Positions 14,857 through 24,588 are shown, counted from the first letter of the stretch. The stretch is DNA of 26,451 bases from CAZVFX01 sp964626565 (GCA_964626565.1 CAZVFX010000099.1:1-26451), one strand, 5' to 3'. Numbers and translations: made by a program. The notes: generated from the letters alone by a model not told the origin.

Positions 14857-16374
14857 CTAGTCGAACAAAGCGGCCAGAGCTTCGAGGAACTGCTCCGGGG
14901 TGAAAGGCTTGGGCAGCGCACTGGCGCAAGCGCATTCGGCTGGTGTGACGGAGCCTGAGGTGAAACAGAGGGTCGGCCTGGCCAGGCTTTCGTCCGCGGC
15001 CACATGCCCTTTTTGGAAGGCGACAAACAGGTCCTGGTCCATGATCATGGCATCTACCTTCGGCGTACCGGACTTGAGCACCTGCCCGGCCTCCTCCTCG
15101 TCCTTCGCGGTGACCGCCTTGTAGCCGTTCTTCAGCAAGACCCATACGAGGAGTTCACCGATTCCCTCGTCTTCCTCAACGACAAGCACGCGCTGTCCCG
15201 TGCCGATGGCGCCGCGTACTACAGGCGCCCTGTCCCGGGCAGCCAGGTCCGATGGGCCCGCGATGGGCAGGTAGACCGTAAAACACGTACCCTCACCGAC
15301 CGTCGATTCCACCTCGATGGAACCGCCCAACTCCTTCAAGATGCCCCAAACCGAACTCAATCCCAGGCCGGAACTCCGAGCACCGATCTTGGTGGAAAAA
15401 TAGGGGTCGAAGATCTTACCGAGGTCTTCTTGGGAGATGCCGCTTCCATCATCTGCGACGGAAACCGCCACAAATCCGCCCGGGCGGATTGTTACCTGGG
15501 GCGTGGCCGAGGGTGAGGGAGCAGCCACCTGACGCCAGGAAAGCGTCACTTTTCCCTGGCTCTCACCAATCGCTTCGCTCGAATTGATGGCGAGGTTCAA
15601 AATGATCTGCTCGATCTTGGTCTGATTGCCGCGAACTCTCACCTCCCGGTCAGCGCCATCCGACTCCAGCTCTATGTGGCGGGGGAGACTGTGGGAGTAG
15701 AGGGAAACAGCCTGCTCGAACGCGTCCCGAAACAGGCACGAACTGGCCTGGGCCCTCCGTTCGCTGGTGAACCTGAGCATCTGGCCCACCAGGTTGGCGC
15801 CGCTCTCCGCCGCTCGCTTGACCATGCCCAGGGCCCGCCGACTCCTCGACGGCGGCAAGTCGTCACCTTCCTGGAGCAGAGCGGAATACCCCAGCAGGCT
15901 GGTGAACACGTTGTTCAGATCGTGAGCCAGGGAGCTGGCCAGCAGCACGAGACTTTCCATCTTCGCAGTCCGCTGCAGTTGGTTCTCGGCCTCCCGGGCT
16001 CGGGAAATGTCAAAAACCTGGCAAATTGCTCCGATTACCTGGTCTGCCTCGTCCTTCACCGGCAGGCCGGACACCAGGATTGCACTTTTCTTACCGTGCA
16101 TCGATGTGTAGTCGGTCTCGAACTCCACCGGAATCCCTTTCTCCAGCATGGTCCGAAATTCCTTCTTCAGGTCCTCGGGGATCGTGGGGAGTCGGAAGAC
16201 GCTGAACAGCGTCGAGGTCTGCTCATCCGGGCTGCCCAGCAGTTTCAGCATGCGCGGGTTGGCGCGCAGCACCTGCCCGGAACTATCGATGGTGAACACC
16301 CCCACCGAACCTCTTTCGAAGATCGCCTGGCCGATCTTATCCAACGCGGTCAAGCTGGCCTGTTGCTTAGTCAT
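14857..16374 (-). CDS. Hybrid PAS sensor histidine kinase with C-terminal receiver-like domain
   Basis: 505 aa, no transmembrane segment, so cytoplasmic. Domains in order: PAS sensor (about 10-130), HisKA with phosphoacceptor His151 in SLAHDLNN, ATPase domain with N-box NSSEAI near Asn264, G1 DDGSGI (308-313), F-box DPYFSTK and G2 GLGLSSV, then a receiver-like domain (about 395-505). The receiver keeps the acidic cluster E400-E401-D402, the candidate phospho-Asp446 (MIMDQDL), Thr472/Ser473 and Lys489 in LPKPF, although the sequence around them is divergent. No separate response regulator is nearby. It ends 67 bp before the ECF sigma gene, and it could be co-transcribed with it. The ATG 16374 has only a weak ribosome site. 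The signal is unknown. Confidence 0.9.
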   Translation of the reverse strand: MTKQQASLTALDKIGQAIFERGSVGVFTIDSSGQVLRANPRMLKLLGSPDEQTSTLFSVFRLPTIPEDLKKEFRTMLEKGIPVEFETDYTSMHGKKSAILVSGLPVKDEADQVIGAICQVFDISRAREAENQLQRTAKMESLVLLASSLAHDLNNVFTSLLGYSALLQEGDDLPPSRSRRALGMVKRAAESGANLVGQMLRFTSERRAQASSCLFRDAFEQAVSLYSHSLPRHIELESDGADREVRVRGNQTKIEQIILNLAINSSEAIGESQGKVTLSWRQVAAPSPSATPQVTIRPGGFVAVSVADDGSGISQEDLGKIFDPYFSTKIGARSSGLGLSSVWGILKELGGSIEVESTVGEGTCFTVYLPIAGPSDLAARDRAPVVRGAIGTGQRVLVVEEDEGIGELLVWVLLKNGYKAVTAKDEEEAGQVLKSGTPKVDAMIMDQDLFVAFQKGHVAADESLARPTLCFTSGSVTPAECACASALPKPFTPEQFLEALAALFD

Positions 16375-16403
16375 GAGCGGAGTTCCGTACAGTTACTTCG
16401 TAG

Positions 16404-16432
16404 TTTGTACCATGTTCTGCCGGTTCGCTCAA
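16404..16432 (-). promoter_or_regulatory. Possible promoter of the kinase gene
   Basis: On the minus strand, TTGAGC (16427-16432) and TACAAA (16404-16409) are 17 bp apart, four of six matches each, and lie 30 bp before the kinase start. The -35 sits at the very end of the LolD gene. Confidence 0.3.
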
Positions 16433-16433
16433 G

Positions 16434-17147
16434 TCAAATTGTCTCAAGGGCGTCGTCTACTTCCAGAACGGTGCCGTGGCGCATGAGGAAGTGCCGGTTC
16501 ATGCGTTTCGCCAGGTTGAAATTGTGGGTCACCAGTACAAACGCCAGGCCAAGCTGCTCGTTGAGTTTCAGCACCAGCTCGTGGACGTCGTCGGAAGTGC
16601 GCTCATCCAGGTTTCCCGTCGGCTCGTCCGCGAAGATTATGCTCGGGTTCATCACCAGCGCTCTGGCGATGGCCACCCGCTGCTGTTCTCCCCCGGATAG
16701 CTCGCCCGGTCGGTGGGTGAGGCGGTGAGACAGCGCTACCTGCTCCAGCAAACCTTCGGCCCGCTCGCCGGCCTCCTTTCGGCCTCGGCCGGCAACCAGA
16801 GCCGGGATCATCACGTTTTCCAGGGCATTCAGTTCAGGCAGCAGGTGGTGAAACTGGAATACGAAACCGATGTGGCGGTTTCTGAAATTGGCGAGCTCGC
16901 TGTCAGGCATCAGGAAAACGTCTTTGCCCCAGTACTCGACGGTCCCGGAAGTGGGCCGGTCCAGGGTTCCTGCCACGTGCAGAAAGGTACTCTTTCCCAC
17001 CCCTGATTTCCCCACCACCGAGACCATGTCGCCGGCACGAACCTCCAGGTTGACCTCGTTGAGGACGGCAACCTCTCTCCCCAGGTGGTAGAAACTCTTG
17101 CTCAAGCCCGCAACGGTGAGAATCGCCTGGTCTTTCCTATCGTTCAT
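16434..17147 (-). CDS. lolD: LolD-type lipoprotein-releasing ABC transporter ATPase
   Basis: 237 aa. ABC ATPase motifs: Walker A GKSGVGKST (46-54), Q-loop Gln98, signature LSGGEQQR (150-157), Walker B IIFADEP with Glu175, and the H-loop His208 in VTHN. The signature and the ADEPTGNLD run fit the LolD/MacB/FtsE group. In Lol, ATP hydrolysis drives release of lipoproteins from the inner membrane to LolA. The ATG overlaps the last codons of the permease gene by 11 bp, so the two are coupled. The gene just ahead encodes its permease and the several lipoproteins of the window are plausible cargo. Confidence 0.93.
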   Translation of the reverse strand: MNDRKDQAILTVAGLSKSFYHLGREVAVLNEVNLEVRAGDMVSVVGKSGVGKSTFLHVAGTLDRPTSGTVEYWGKDVFLMPDSELANFRNRHIGFVFQFHHLLPELNALENVMIPALVAGRGRKEAGERAEGLLEQVALSHRLTHRPGELSGGEQQRVAIARALVMNPSIIFADEPTGNLDERTSDDVHELVLKLNEQLGLAFVLVTHNFNLAKRMNRHFLMRHGTVLEVDDALETI

Positions 17148-20004
17148 CTTTCAACCCTTCCACAAGGACTATTTTGGCGGCCAGCCGTCCGGGATACAGA
17201 GAGGCCAGCGCGGTGATCACCAGCGCGGCCAGGCCGATCTGCAGCACCTGCCACGGATCCACGTTCACCGGCAGATGCCGGATGTAATATTCTCTGGGCA
17301 AAGTGATGCCCAGATGCCGAATGATACCGCAACTGCTAAGGCCCATAATCACGCCGGACGCAGTGCCGAACAGGCCCACTGCGCTGCCCAACAGGAAGAA
17401 GACGCCGGTGATGTGTTTGAGGGTCGCACCCATCGTGCGCAGGATCGCAATGGCGGCCAGGCGTTTGCGAATGATGATCACCAGCGAGGCCACGATGTTG
17501 AACGAAGCGATAAGGATGATAAACGCGAGCACCACGAACATCACTATTCGTTCCAGCTCAAGTGCAGAGAACAGGTTGCGGTTGAGCTCTTTCCACGTGA
17601 GGATCTCCGCGGTTGCGGGCACCAGGCCGTCCATTTGGGAGCGCACGGCCGCGGTGGCAGCCAGGTCCGCGAGTCTCACATCGACATGATCGATGGCGTT
17701 GCCCAGGTTGAAGAACTTCTGTGCGTCGGGGAGGTACATGTACGCCAGTTTCAAGTCGTAGTCGTACATGCCGGTGGCGAACACCGCGGCCACCACGAAT
17801 GAGCGCGCTTTGGGTTGCACTCCCATGGGCCCGACGTCTCCGTCCGGCGAGATGACGTTGATCCGGGATCCGACCCCAACGGCCAGGGAACGGGCGAGCT
17901 CCTGGCCGATTATCACCGGCCTTGAAACGCCTTTTCCCAACCCGCCGGAGATGGGGTCGAAGGTGAGAACCTGCCTCTTGTCCAGGCCCTTGTCTTCCTC
18001 TCCGAACAGGTCGGGCATGGGCATGAGCCCGAACTCCGTTTCGGCTTCGTCGTCGCCCGCGTCGTCGGCGCCGGGGTCAGGCATGAGCGGCATCTCCAGC
18101 AATGGGGGCATCTCTTGTAACGGGGGCATCTGATCTTCAGAAGGAGGGTCTGCCTGGTGAAGTAACTCAAACCCTTGGAACAGGTCGTGCCGAATCATGT
18201 CGGGGAAGGGCACGAGTTCTTCGGGATGGCGGAAGAACTCGGTGGAGCCGGCCACCAGCATCGGTTCCAGGAAGGCCAGCGCGTCAGCCTCGCGATCCAC
18301 GCCTCGCACGGTGACTGTAGCGCTGATGTTGATGCTCGAAGACATCATCGCTTCGCCCTCAACATAGGGTGAGGCGGTACTCACCCCGGGGATCTCGGCC
18401 AGTGCGCCGGCCAGCGCCAGCGGGTTATCAAGCTCGGCCTCGCCGGGAGCGGTCTTGACCATGACGTGGTCCTTGGTGCGCACGATGCGTTCTTTGAGTT
18501 CGTCTGAGAAACCGGACATCACCGATAGCACGACTATAAGCGCCCACACCCCGATCGCGACGCCCACAACCGATGCGAAGGCCGAAGCACCGACGCCCTG
18601 CTTGAGGCGGGTCTCCACCGGCGGCGAGAAGCGCAGGTCCAGGTTGCGGGAAAGCCTGCCCCGGGCCGCGCTCAGGCGCAGGAAGCCTGTGGTTGCGGAT
18701 TGGCAGAGCACCAGCACCGGAGGTATGGTTGCGGCGGCCGCCAGTCCGAGGAGGACGCGGCTCGACAGTGAGGCTGAACCCGGTGCCCCCCACATTTCGG
18801 CCAGGGTCCAGGCCGCCAGCCCTACCGCTGGAAGCACATACCACAGTCTGCGGGACGCGGCTGACAGGGCGCGCACCGAACAGTAGGCCGTGGCCAGGAA
18901 GAGCAGGCCCACTTCCAGCAGGCGGGCGGCCAGCCCGCCCAGGCCCAAATGGGGCGACGCCAGAACTCCCGCCACGGGTAGCAAGACGGCCGCCAGCACT
19001 TCGGCTGCGGTGCGAAGCCGAGCGCCGGGCGCGCCGGGGGCCAGCACCTGCCGTAGCGCTCCGATCCACTCTGTTCGCCAGGTGGGCACGAGCCGTTGAG
19101 AGCGAAGGAACTTCCACGCTACCATCGGTACAAAGTGCCCCTCAGAGAATTTTCTACCCGTCAACCTCACCAGCCAGAGAAATAGGGCTTCCGCCAGTAG
19201 AGTAACGTCCAGCGCCAGGGCAAAAGCGATCCAGGTCCAATGCTCCACTCCCGCCCCTGCCTCAAGGTCTGCAAGCTGACGCCACACCAGATAAAACGGC
19301 GCTCCCATGAGCGGCAGAAACGTCACGTACGAGTGGACCAGGCGAGACTCCAGCGACTCGAACGCCTTGAGAAACAGGTAGGTGAATCCCGAGGCCACCA
19401 GCGCGGCTGCGACGATGGTGGTTGCGATGAGGGCCGCCATGATGGCGTCGAATTGGGTACCCGGGGGCAGTGTCTTCACCGCCAGTGTTCCGAACACCAC
19501 AGCGTAAATGAACGTTGCGACCCATGCGGCCTGCCTCCGGGCGTGGGCCAGGATGAACAGGCCCGCCAGTACAGCCAGTCCGACGGTTGCCGCGGCACCT
19601 GAGGTTACCCAACCAAGCAGATGTGGATGAGCTATTTCGATGTGGATCCGAGCCGCAGACGCCAGGGCCAGGATTCCGGCCAGGGCAAGCCAGCCGCGCG
19701 CGATCCCCAGCCGCAGCGCGAGAAAGGCTGCCAGGCAGGAGAGCCCCAGGGCCGCAAGGCCCGGGACGTCATGCCACGCCACCGGCACCGACAGTGCCGC
19801 CAGCGCAAGCAGCAACGCCAGTACCACGGCCCACAGTGGCCGGGAGCGTACCAGCAGCCCCGCGCCTACCACCAACAGAAGGGCAACCTTGGCGAAAAAG
19901 AAGGTCGGGGCAAATGACGTCAGCGTAGGTTCGGCAAACCCTGCCAGCGCACCCGCAGTGAGGCCCAGGAAGACCAACACCACCGCCACGCCGAGTTTAC
20001 TCAT
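17137..20004 (-). CDS. Enlarged LolC/E-type ABC permease with N-terminal multi-TM domain
   Basis: 955 aa, against about 400-420 for ordinary LolC/LolE. The C-terminal half is clear: TM1 with VGVAIGVWALIVVLSVMSGF (about 480-499), a periplasmic MacB-like core, and three terminal TM segments with IASFNIVASLVIIIRKR and RTMGATLKHI, the FtsX/LolC family pattern. About 280 residues of additional hydrophobic helices precede the LolC-like motif AWKFLRSQR (296-304); between that motif and TM1 lies another inserted block of about 165 residues with several hydrophobic segments. The periplasmic core also contains a Met/Pro/acid-rich loop (about 640-700). ATG 20004 has AGGCAGGAAC upstream. Gene order lysS-lolC-lolD is familiar in delta-type bacteria. 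It forms the transporter with LolD, alone as a homodimer or with a partner elsewhere. Confidence 0.86.
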   Translation of the reverse strand: MSKLGVAVVLVFLGLTAGALAGFAEPTLTSFAPTFFFAKVALLLVVGAGLLVRSRPLWAVVLALLLALAALSVPVAWHDVPGLAALGLSCLAAFLALRLGIARGWLALAGILALASAARIHIEIAHPHLLGWVTSGAAATVGLAVLAGLFILAHARRQAAWVATFIYAVVFGTLAVKTLPPGTQFDAIMAALIATTIVAAALVASGFTYLFLKAFESLESRLVHSYVTFLPLMGAPFYLVWRQLADLEAGAGVEHWTWIAFALALDVTLLAEALFLWLVRLTGRKFSEGHFVPMVAWKFLRSQRLVPTWRTEWIGALRQVLAPGAPGARLRTAAEVLAAVLLPVAGVLASPHLGLGGLAARLLEVGLLFLATAYCSVRALSAASRRLWYVLPAVGLAAWTLAEMWGAPGSASLSSRVLLGLAAAATIPPVLVLCQSATTGFLRLSAARGRLSRNLDLRFSPPVETRLKQGVGASAFASVVGVAIGVWALIVVLSVMSGFSDELKERIVRTKDHVMVKTAPGEAELDNPLALAGALAEIPGVSTASPYVEGEAMMSSSINISATVTVRGVDREADALAFLEPMLVAGSTEFFRHPEELVPFPDMIRHDLFQGFELLHQADPPSEDQMPPLQEMPPLLEMPLMPDPGADDAGDDEAETEFGLMPMPDLFGEEDKGLDKRQVLTFDPISGGLGKGVSRPVIIGQELARSLAVGVGSRINVISPDGDVGPMGVQPKARSFVVAAVFATGMYDYDLKLAYMYLPDAQKFFNLGNAIDHVDVRLADLAATAAVRSQMDGLVPATAEILTWKELNRNLFSALELERIVMFVVLAFIILIASFNIVASLVIIIRKRLAAIAILRTMGATLKHITGVFFLLGSAVGLFGTASGVIMGLSSCGIIRHLGITLPREYYIRHLPVNVDPWQVLQIGLAALVITALASLYPGRLAAKIVLVEGLKDER

Positions 20005-20065
20005 TGCTGTTCCTGCCTTTCCGCCGTATCTGTTGTTCCCCAAACCTCACGCCCCGCGCCCGCCT

Positions 20066-21553
<1,488 letters not shown>

Positions 21554-21586
21554 GTTTGGTCTCCTGTATACAACCTGTGTGCGATG

Positions 21587-22858
21587 CTACTTCTTCTCCT
21601 GACGGTAGCGGTCGACAACGAATCGCAGTTCGAGGTCGTCCAGCACCCTGTCGCCCTGTTTGCTAACATCGATTATGCGGGTCACCAGTTCATCTGTCGC
21701 TTCGATACCGTGGTCGTCAAGCCAGCACACTGCGTTGGACTCTCCGCTCATGTGCCCGACTTCGACCTTCTGCTTGAGTCCGAACATGGCTGCGGGGATG
21801 CCGGAGTAGATTCTGTCGGCCAGCCAGTCCGCCCCTGCTGTGCGGGCCTTGAGGATCGCCGCGGCGTGGACGCCGGTGGAGGTCCGGAAAGCGTCGGGGC
21901 CCACCACCGGGTAGTTCTTGGGGATCTGCCAGTGAGTGGCCAGGGCAGCCTGTTTGCAGTAGAGCAGCAGTTTGGACAAATCGTTGTCGATGGCTCCCAG
22001 CAACTTCAGGTTCACCAGCACCTGGTCCATGGGAGCGTTGCCGCACCGTTCGCCGATACCGAGGGCCGTGCCGTGGACCCGGGTGACCCCCGCCTCGATA
22101 GCGTGGAGGGTATTGGTCAGCCCCAGCCCCCGGTCGTTGTGACCGTGCCAGTCGAGGCCGATGTCCTTGCCCATGCCCGCGATGATGTTCTTGGTGAAGT
22201 TGATGAGATTCTTCAGCCCGTCGGGAGTGGCGTGGCCCACGGTGTCGCACAAACACAGGCGGGTGGCGCCTCCCTCCAGCGCGACGTGATACAGCGGGTA
22301 GAGGGTGTCCGGCTTCGCCCGGGTGGTGTCCTCGGTCACAAAAGTCACCGGCAGCCCGTTGCTGGTAGCAGTGCGAATCGATTCCCGCACCAGCTTGTAC
22401 ATGTTGAGCGCTTCCCACTCCTCCACGAACTTGCGGATGGGACTGGTGCCCATGAACGCCAACACCTCGATGGCGATGCCCACCTTCTGGGATATCTCGA
22501 TAATCGGCTGAATGTCTTTGTCGAGAGTTCTGGCCGCGCAGCACGGCTTGATGTCCAAGCCCGCGTCTGCAATTTCCCGGCAGATAGCTTCCACGTCACG
22601 GTAAGCGCGGGGCCCCGCACCGGGCAGCCCGACGTCCGCGTACTGAATCCCCAGGTCGTTCATGGTGTGGATGAGCATTATCTTGTCGGTGGTCAGCGGG
22701 TCCACCACCGACGGCGACTGCAACCCGTCCCGCATTGTCTCGTCGAGAAACTGGATGGGCTCGGTGGTGAGAGGAGCGACTTTGTTCACCGTGTTCCAAT
22801 CGTAAATGATGTCTTCCTGGTTGAAACCAAGCTTCCCAGGATTCTTGTCGTCAGCCAT
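21587..22858 (-). CDS. LeuA/homocitrate-synthase-family acyltransferase (HMGL-like)
   Basis: 423 aa TIM-barrel enzyme joining acetyl-CoA to a 2-oxo acid. Family marks: DETMRDGLQSP (39-49; Arg43 and Asp44 are the catalytic/metal pair), CDTVGHATPDG (204-214), DWHGHNDRGLGLTN with metal ligands His238 and His240, and HGTALGIGERCGNAP (262-276). GHMSG in the C-terminal part continues the catalytic subdomain. The protein is too short for the full LeuA leucine-sensing domain, so it could be an unregulated isopropylmalate, citramalate, homocitrate or Re-citrate synthase; residues do not settle the 2-oxo acid. ATG 22858 is preceded by AGGGAGG. Its place ahead of lysS is not a familiar biosynthetic context. 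Confidence 0.85.
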   Translation of the reverse strand: MADDKNPGKLGFNQEDIIYDWNTVNKVAPLTTEPIQFLDETMRDGLQSPSVVDPLTTDKIMLIHTMNDLGIQYADVGLPGAGPRAYRDVEAICREIADAGLDIKPCCAARTLDKDIQPIIEISQKVGIAIEVLAFMGTSPIRKFVEEWEALNMYKLVRESIRTATSNGLPVTFVTEDTTRAKPDTLYPLYHVALEGGATRLCLCDTVGHATPDGLKNLINFTKNIIAGMGKDIGLDWHGHNDRGLGLTNTLHAIEAGVTRVHGTALGIGERCGNAPMDQVLVNLKLLGAIDNDLSKLLLYCKQAALATHWQIPKNYPVVGPDAFRTSTGVHAAAILKARTAGADWLADRIYSGIPAAMFGLKQKVEVGHMSGESNAVCWLDDHGIEATDELVTRIIDVSKQGDRVLDDLELRFVVDRYRQEKK

Positions 22859-22971
22859 CCTCAGTACCTCCCTGCCGCTGTACTTTCGCGCTGCCTCAAT
22901 GGTAGAGGGTTGGCCATGATACCTGCTTGGCCTTCAGTGATCAATCCAATTCTTGCACCCCAAAAGTTCTT

Positions 22972-22999
22972 GACATGGCAAACTTTGTGCTTAATCTCA
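22972..22999 (+). promoter_or_regulatory. Promoter of the dksA-like gene
   Basis: TTGACA (22972-22977) followed after 16 bp by TAATCT (22994-22999); an overlapping TGCTTAAT could be an extended -10. The site lies about 50 bp before the TTG start. The opposite strand of the same 190-bp gap must carry the promoter for the acyltransferase-lysS operon, which I cannot pick out. Confidence 0.5.
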
Positions 23000-23049
23000 G
23001 TGTTGCTTCCGGTTCCCGGCAGCTAAGGACACAGGCGAGGAGGGGAAAC

Positions 23050-23412
23050 TTGAAAAAGAAAGATGTAAAGAAGATACAGGAAGTTCTGGAAGAGCAGCGG
23101 TCGGAGCTCGTCGCCAAAGCGCGGAAGACCCTGATGGAAGACATGGCGATGGACGTCAACGAACTTCCGGACGATATGGATTTTGCAACGTCGCAAGCTG
23201 ATCAGGGCATCATGTTGCGCCTTCGGGGCAGAGAGAAGACCCTGCTGAAGAAAATCGACGACGCCCTCGCCCGTATCAGTGAAGGAGACTTCGGCGTCTG
23301 CGACGACTGCGGAGAAGATATCAACATAAAGAGGCTCGTCGCCCGACCGGTTACCACCCTCTGCATCCGCTGCAAGGAAGAGCAGGAACGCCAAGAAAAG
23401 CACTACGTCTAG
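23050..23412 (+). CDS. DksA/TraR-family zinc-finger transcription regulator
   Basis: 120 aa. DksA-like proteins insert a coiled coil into the secondary channel of RNA polymerase and modulate promoters with ppGpp. The four zinc ligands are Cys84, Cys87, Cys105 and Cys108 (CDDC ... CIRC); the coiled-coil tip region LPDDMDFATS (39-48) holds D41-x-x-D44-x-A46, the DxxDxA pattern of true DksA. The EGDFGVC and LVARP segments are typical. TTG 23050 is chosen: AGGAGGGG lies just upstream, and the long in-frame extension to ATG 22927 would cover the promoter and give an atypical leader. Converges on the PilZ gene. Confidence 0.88.
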   Translation: MKKKDVKKIQEVLEEQRSELVAKARKTLMEDMAMDVNELPDDMDFATSQADQGIMLRLRGREKTLLKKIDDALARISEGDFGVCDDCGEDINIKRLVARPVTTLCIRCKEEQERQEKHYV

Positions 23413-23416
23413 CCGT

Positions 23417-23444
23417 CAGCTATCAGCTATCAGCTAACAACTAT
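23417..23444. repeat. Heptamer tandem repeat CAGCTAT
   Basis: Four 7-bp units in a row: CAGCTAT, CAGCTAT, CAGCTAA, CAACTAT, starting four bases after the dksA-like stop. It resembles the 14-bp repeat at 239-266. Confidence 0.65.
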
Positions 23445-23455
23445 CATACGAAGCC

Positions 23456-23531
23456 GTCATCCTGAGCGAAGTCGAAGGATCCCGTCTTTGGTGGAGAGGT
23501 ATGAGACCTTTCGACGTTGCTCAAGGTGACA
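23456..23531. repeat. Palindromic dispersed repeat between convergent genes
   Basis: The left arm contains TCCTGAGCGAAGTCGAAGG (within 23456-23482) and the right arm GACCTTTCGACGTTGCTC (within 23505-23531). Comparing the left arm with the reverse complement of the right, about 20 of 26 bases match, so the 76-bp unit can fold into a long imperfect hairpin. The core recurs at 7011-7038. Placed between converging genes it could act as a bidirectional transcript end. The core is of the REP-like type seen scattered in many uncultured bacterial genomes. Confidence 0.65.
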
Positions 23532-23543
23532 GAAGGTCGGCCG

Positions 23544-24488
23544 TTACCCGTCGTCTTCGGCCTGGGCTCGTCCGAGCGCGGCTACGTATTCGAGGATTGC
23601 TTCGCTGTCCGAAGTTCTCGCATCTATGCCGGTGGCCCGGCTCACGATAACTTCGATGCGGGCATCCCCCCGGGGAGATACCAGCTTACGAAGAGTGGTG
23701 GCGGAAAAGGTCTTCTCCGTTTCACCCTCTTCCGGATCGGTTACGGGCACGGTAATGCGCAGCTTCTTGCCGGGTTCGGGAAGTGCGTCACTGGAGTCCA
23801 TCACCAGTTGTCCTGATACCATGTGGCGAATCACGCCGCTGTAGTTTTTACCGCCAAAACGGTAGAACACCGGGATGTTCACGAGAAGGAATTCCGATTC
23901 CTGGCTCACCGTGGGCTGGCCCGTTTCGACTCCGGAGACTGCGGCCCTCTGGCCTGCCCCGTGCGCTGATTGATCATCCTGGTGGGGAACGGTATGACCC
24001 CGGAGTACCGCACCTACCAACCGCGTCACCTCCTGGGAGGTAACCTGGAGTATGCTCTGTCGCTCAAAGTCGTAAATTGACCGCTGGACCGCGGAGCCGC
24101 CGGCCTTGGCCGCCGCCTCTTTGGCAACCGGCACCTTGAAATGGTCTCTCAGGAAATGGCGGAGAGCATCCTGCCCCTCAAGGCCTACCGCGTAGGACCA
24201 CTTGAGCCCCAGGCCCCGCCGGGGGACTTCCACCTGACGCATTACGCGGCCAACAAGATAGATGCTCCTCTTTTCAAGGTCCTCGTCCGGAACAACGATC
24301 ACACCTGTTCCGATGGACAACATCTCGCTGGTGGCCAGAAACGCGCCGCCCGGGCCCTGATCGAGAGCCAGGCACAAGAGCTTCTTGCCGCCGGAATAAC
24401 AGGTGAATTTCTCCAGCAACCGAAAGCGTTTGTGCCGCCGCTTTTCGGCCCAATTCACCATTTTGCCCTGTAGACTCTTAAGGCGCAT
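23544..24488 (-). CDS. Tandem PilZ-domain protein
   Basis: 314 aa. The first PilZ domain (about 15-120) begins with EKRRHKRF, giving the RxxxR c-di-GMP signature at residues 17-21, and has DQGPGGAFL at 43-51 where (D/N)xSxxG is usual; Gly replaces Ser. The second (about 198-300) has VNIPVFYRFGGKNYSGVIRHMVSG but lacks the Arg motif, so it is probably a structural or partner-binding PilZ. A linker of about 80 polar residues joins them. No membrane segment or output domain, so it would act through a partner, perhaps in motility or surface secretion. ATG 24488 follows GGGAGG; an alternative ATG nine codons in has AGGGC. No partner gene is adjacent. Confidence 0.72.
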   Translation of the reverse strand: MRLKSLQGKMVNWAEKRRHKRFRLLEKFTCYSGGKKLLCLALDQGPGGAFLATSEMLSIGTGVIVVPDEDLEKRSIYLVGRVMRQVEVPRRGLGLKWSYAVGLEGQDALRHFLRDHFKVPVAKEAAAKAGGSAVQRSIYDFERQSILQVTSQEVTRLVGAVLRGHTVPHQDDQSAHGAGQRAAVSGVETGQPTVSQESEFLLVNIPVFYRFGGKNYSGVIRHMVSGQLVMDSSDALPEPGKKLRITVPVTDPEEGETEKTFSATTLRKLVSPRGDARIEVIVSRATGIDARTSDSEAILEYVAALGRAQAEDDG

Positions 24489-24548
24489 CCGGCCAACCTC
24501 CCGTAGGATGGACGATACATTGATATCGGTTCCTTTTCAATTTTCTTT

Positions 24549-24588
24549 AGGCAAACGCCCCTGATTTCAAGGGGGTTCACACTTGCCT
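24549..24588. other. Nested inverted repeats between divergent genes
   Basis: AGGCAA (24549-24554) pairs with TTGCCT (24583-24588); inside them CCCCT (24558-24562) pairs with AGGGG (24570-24574). On the plus strand this lies about 50 bp before the lipoprotein start, on the minus strand in the leader of the PilZ gene. It may be a leader structure or operator for either. No T-run makes it a terminator. Confidence 0.4.
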
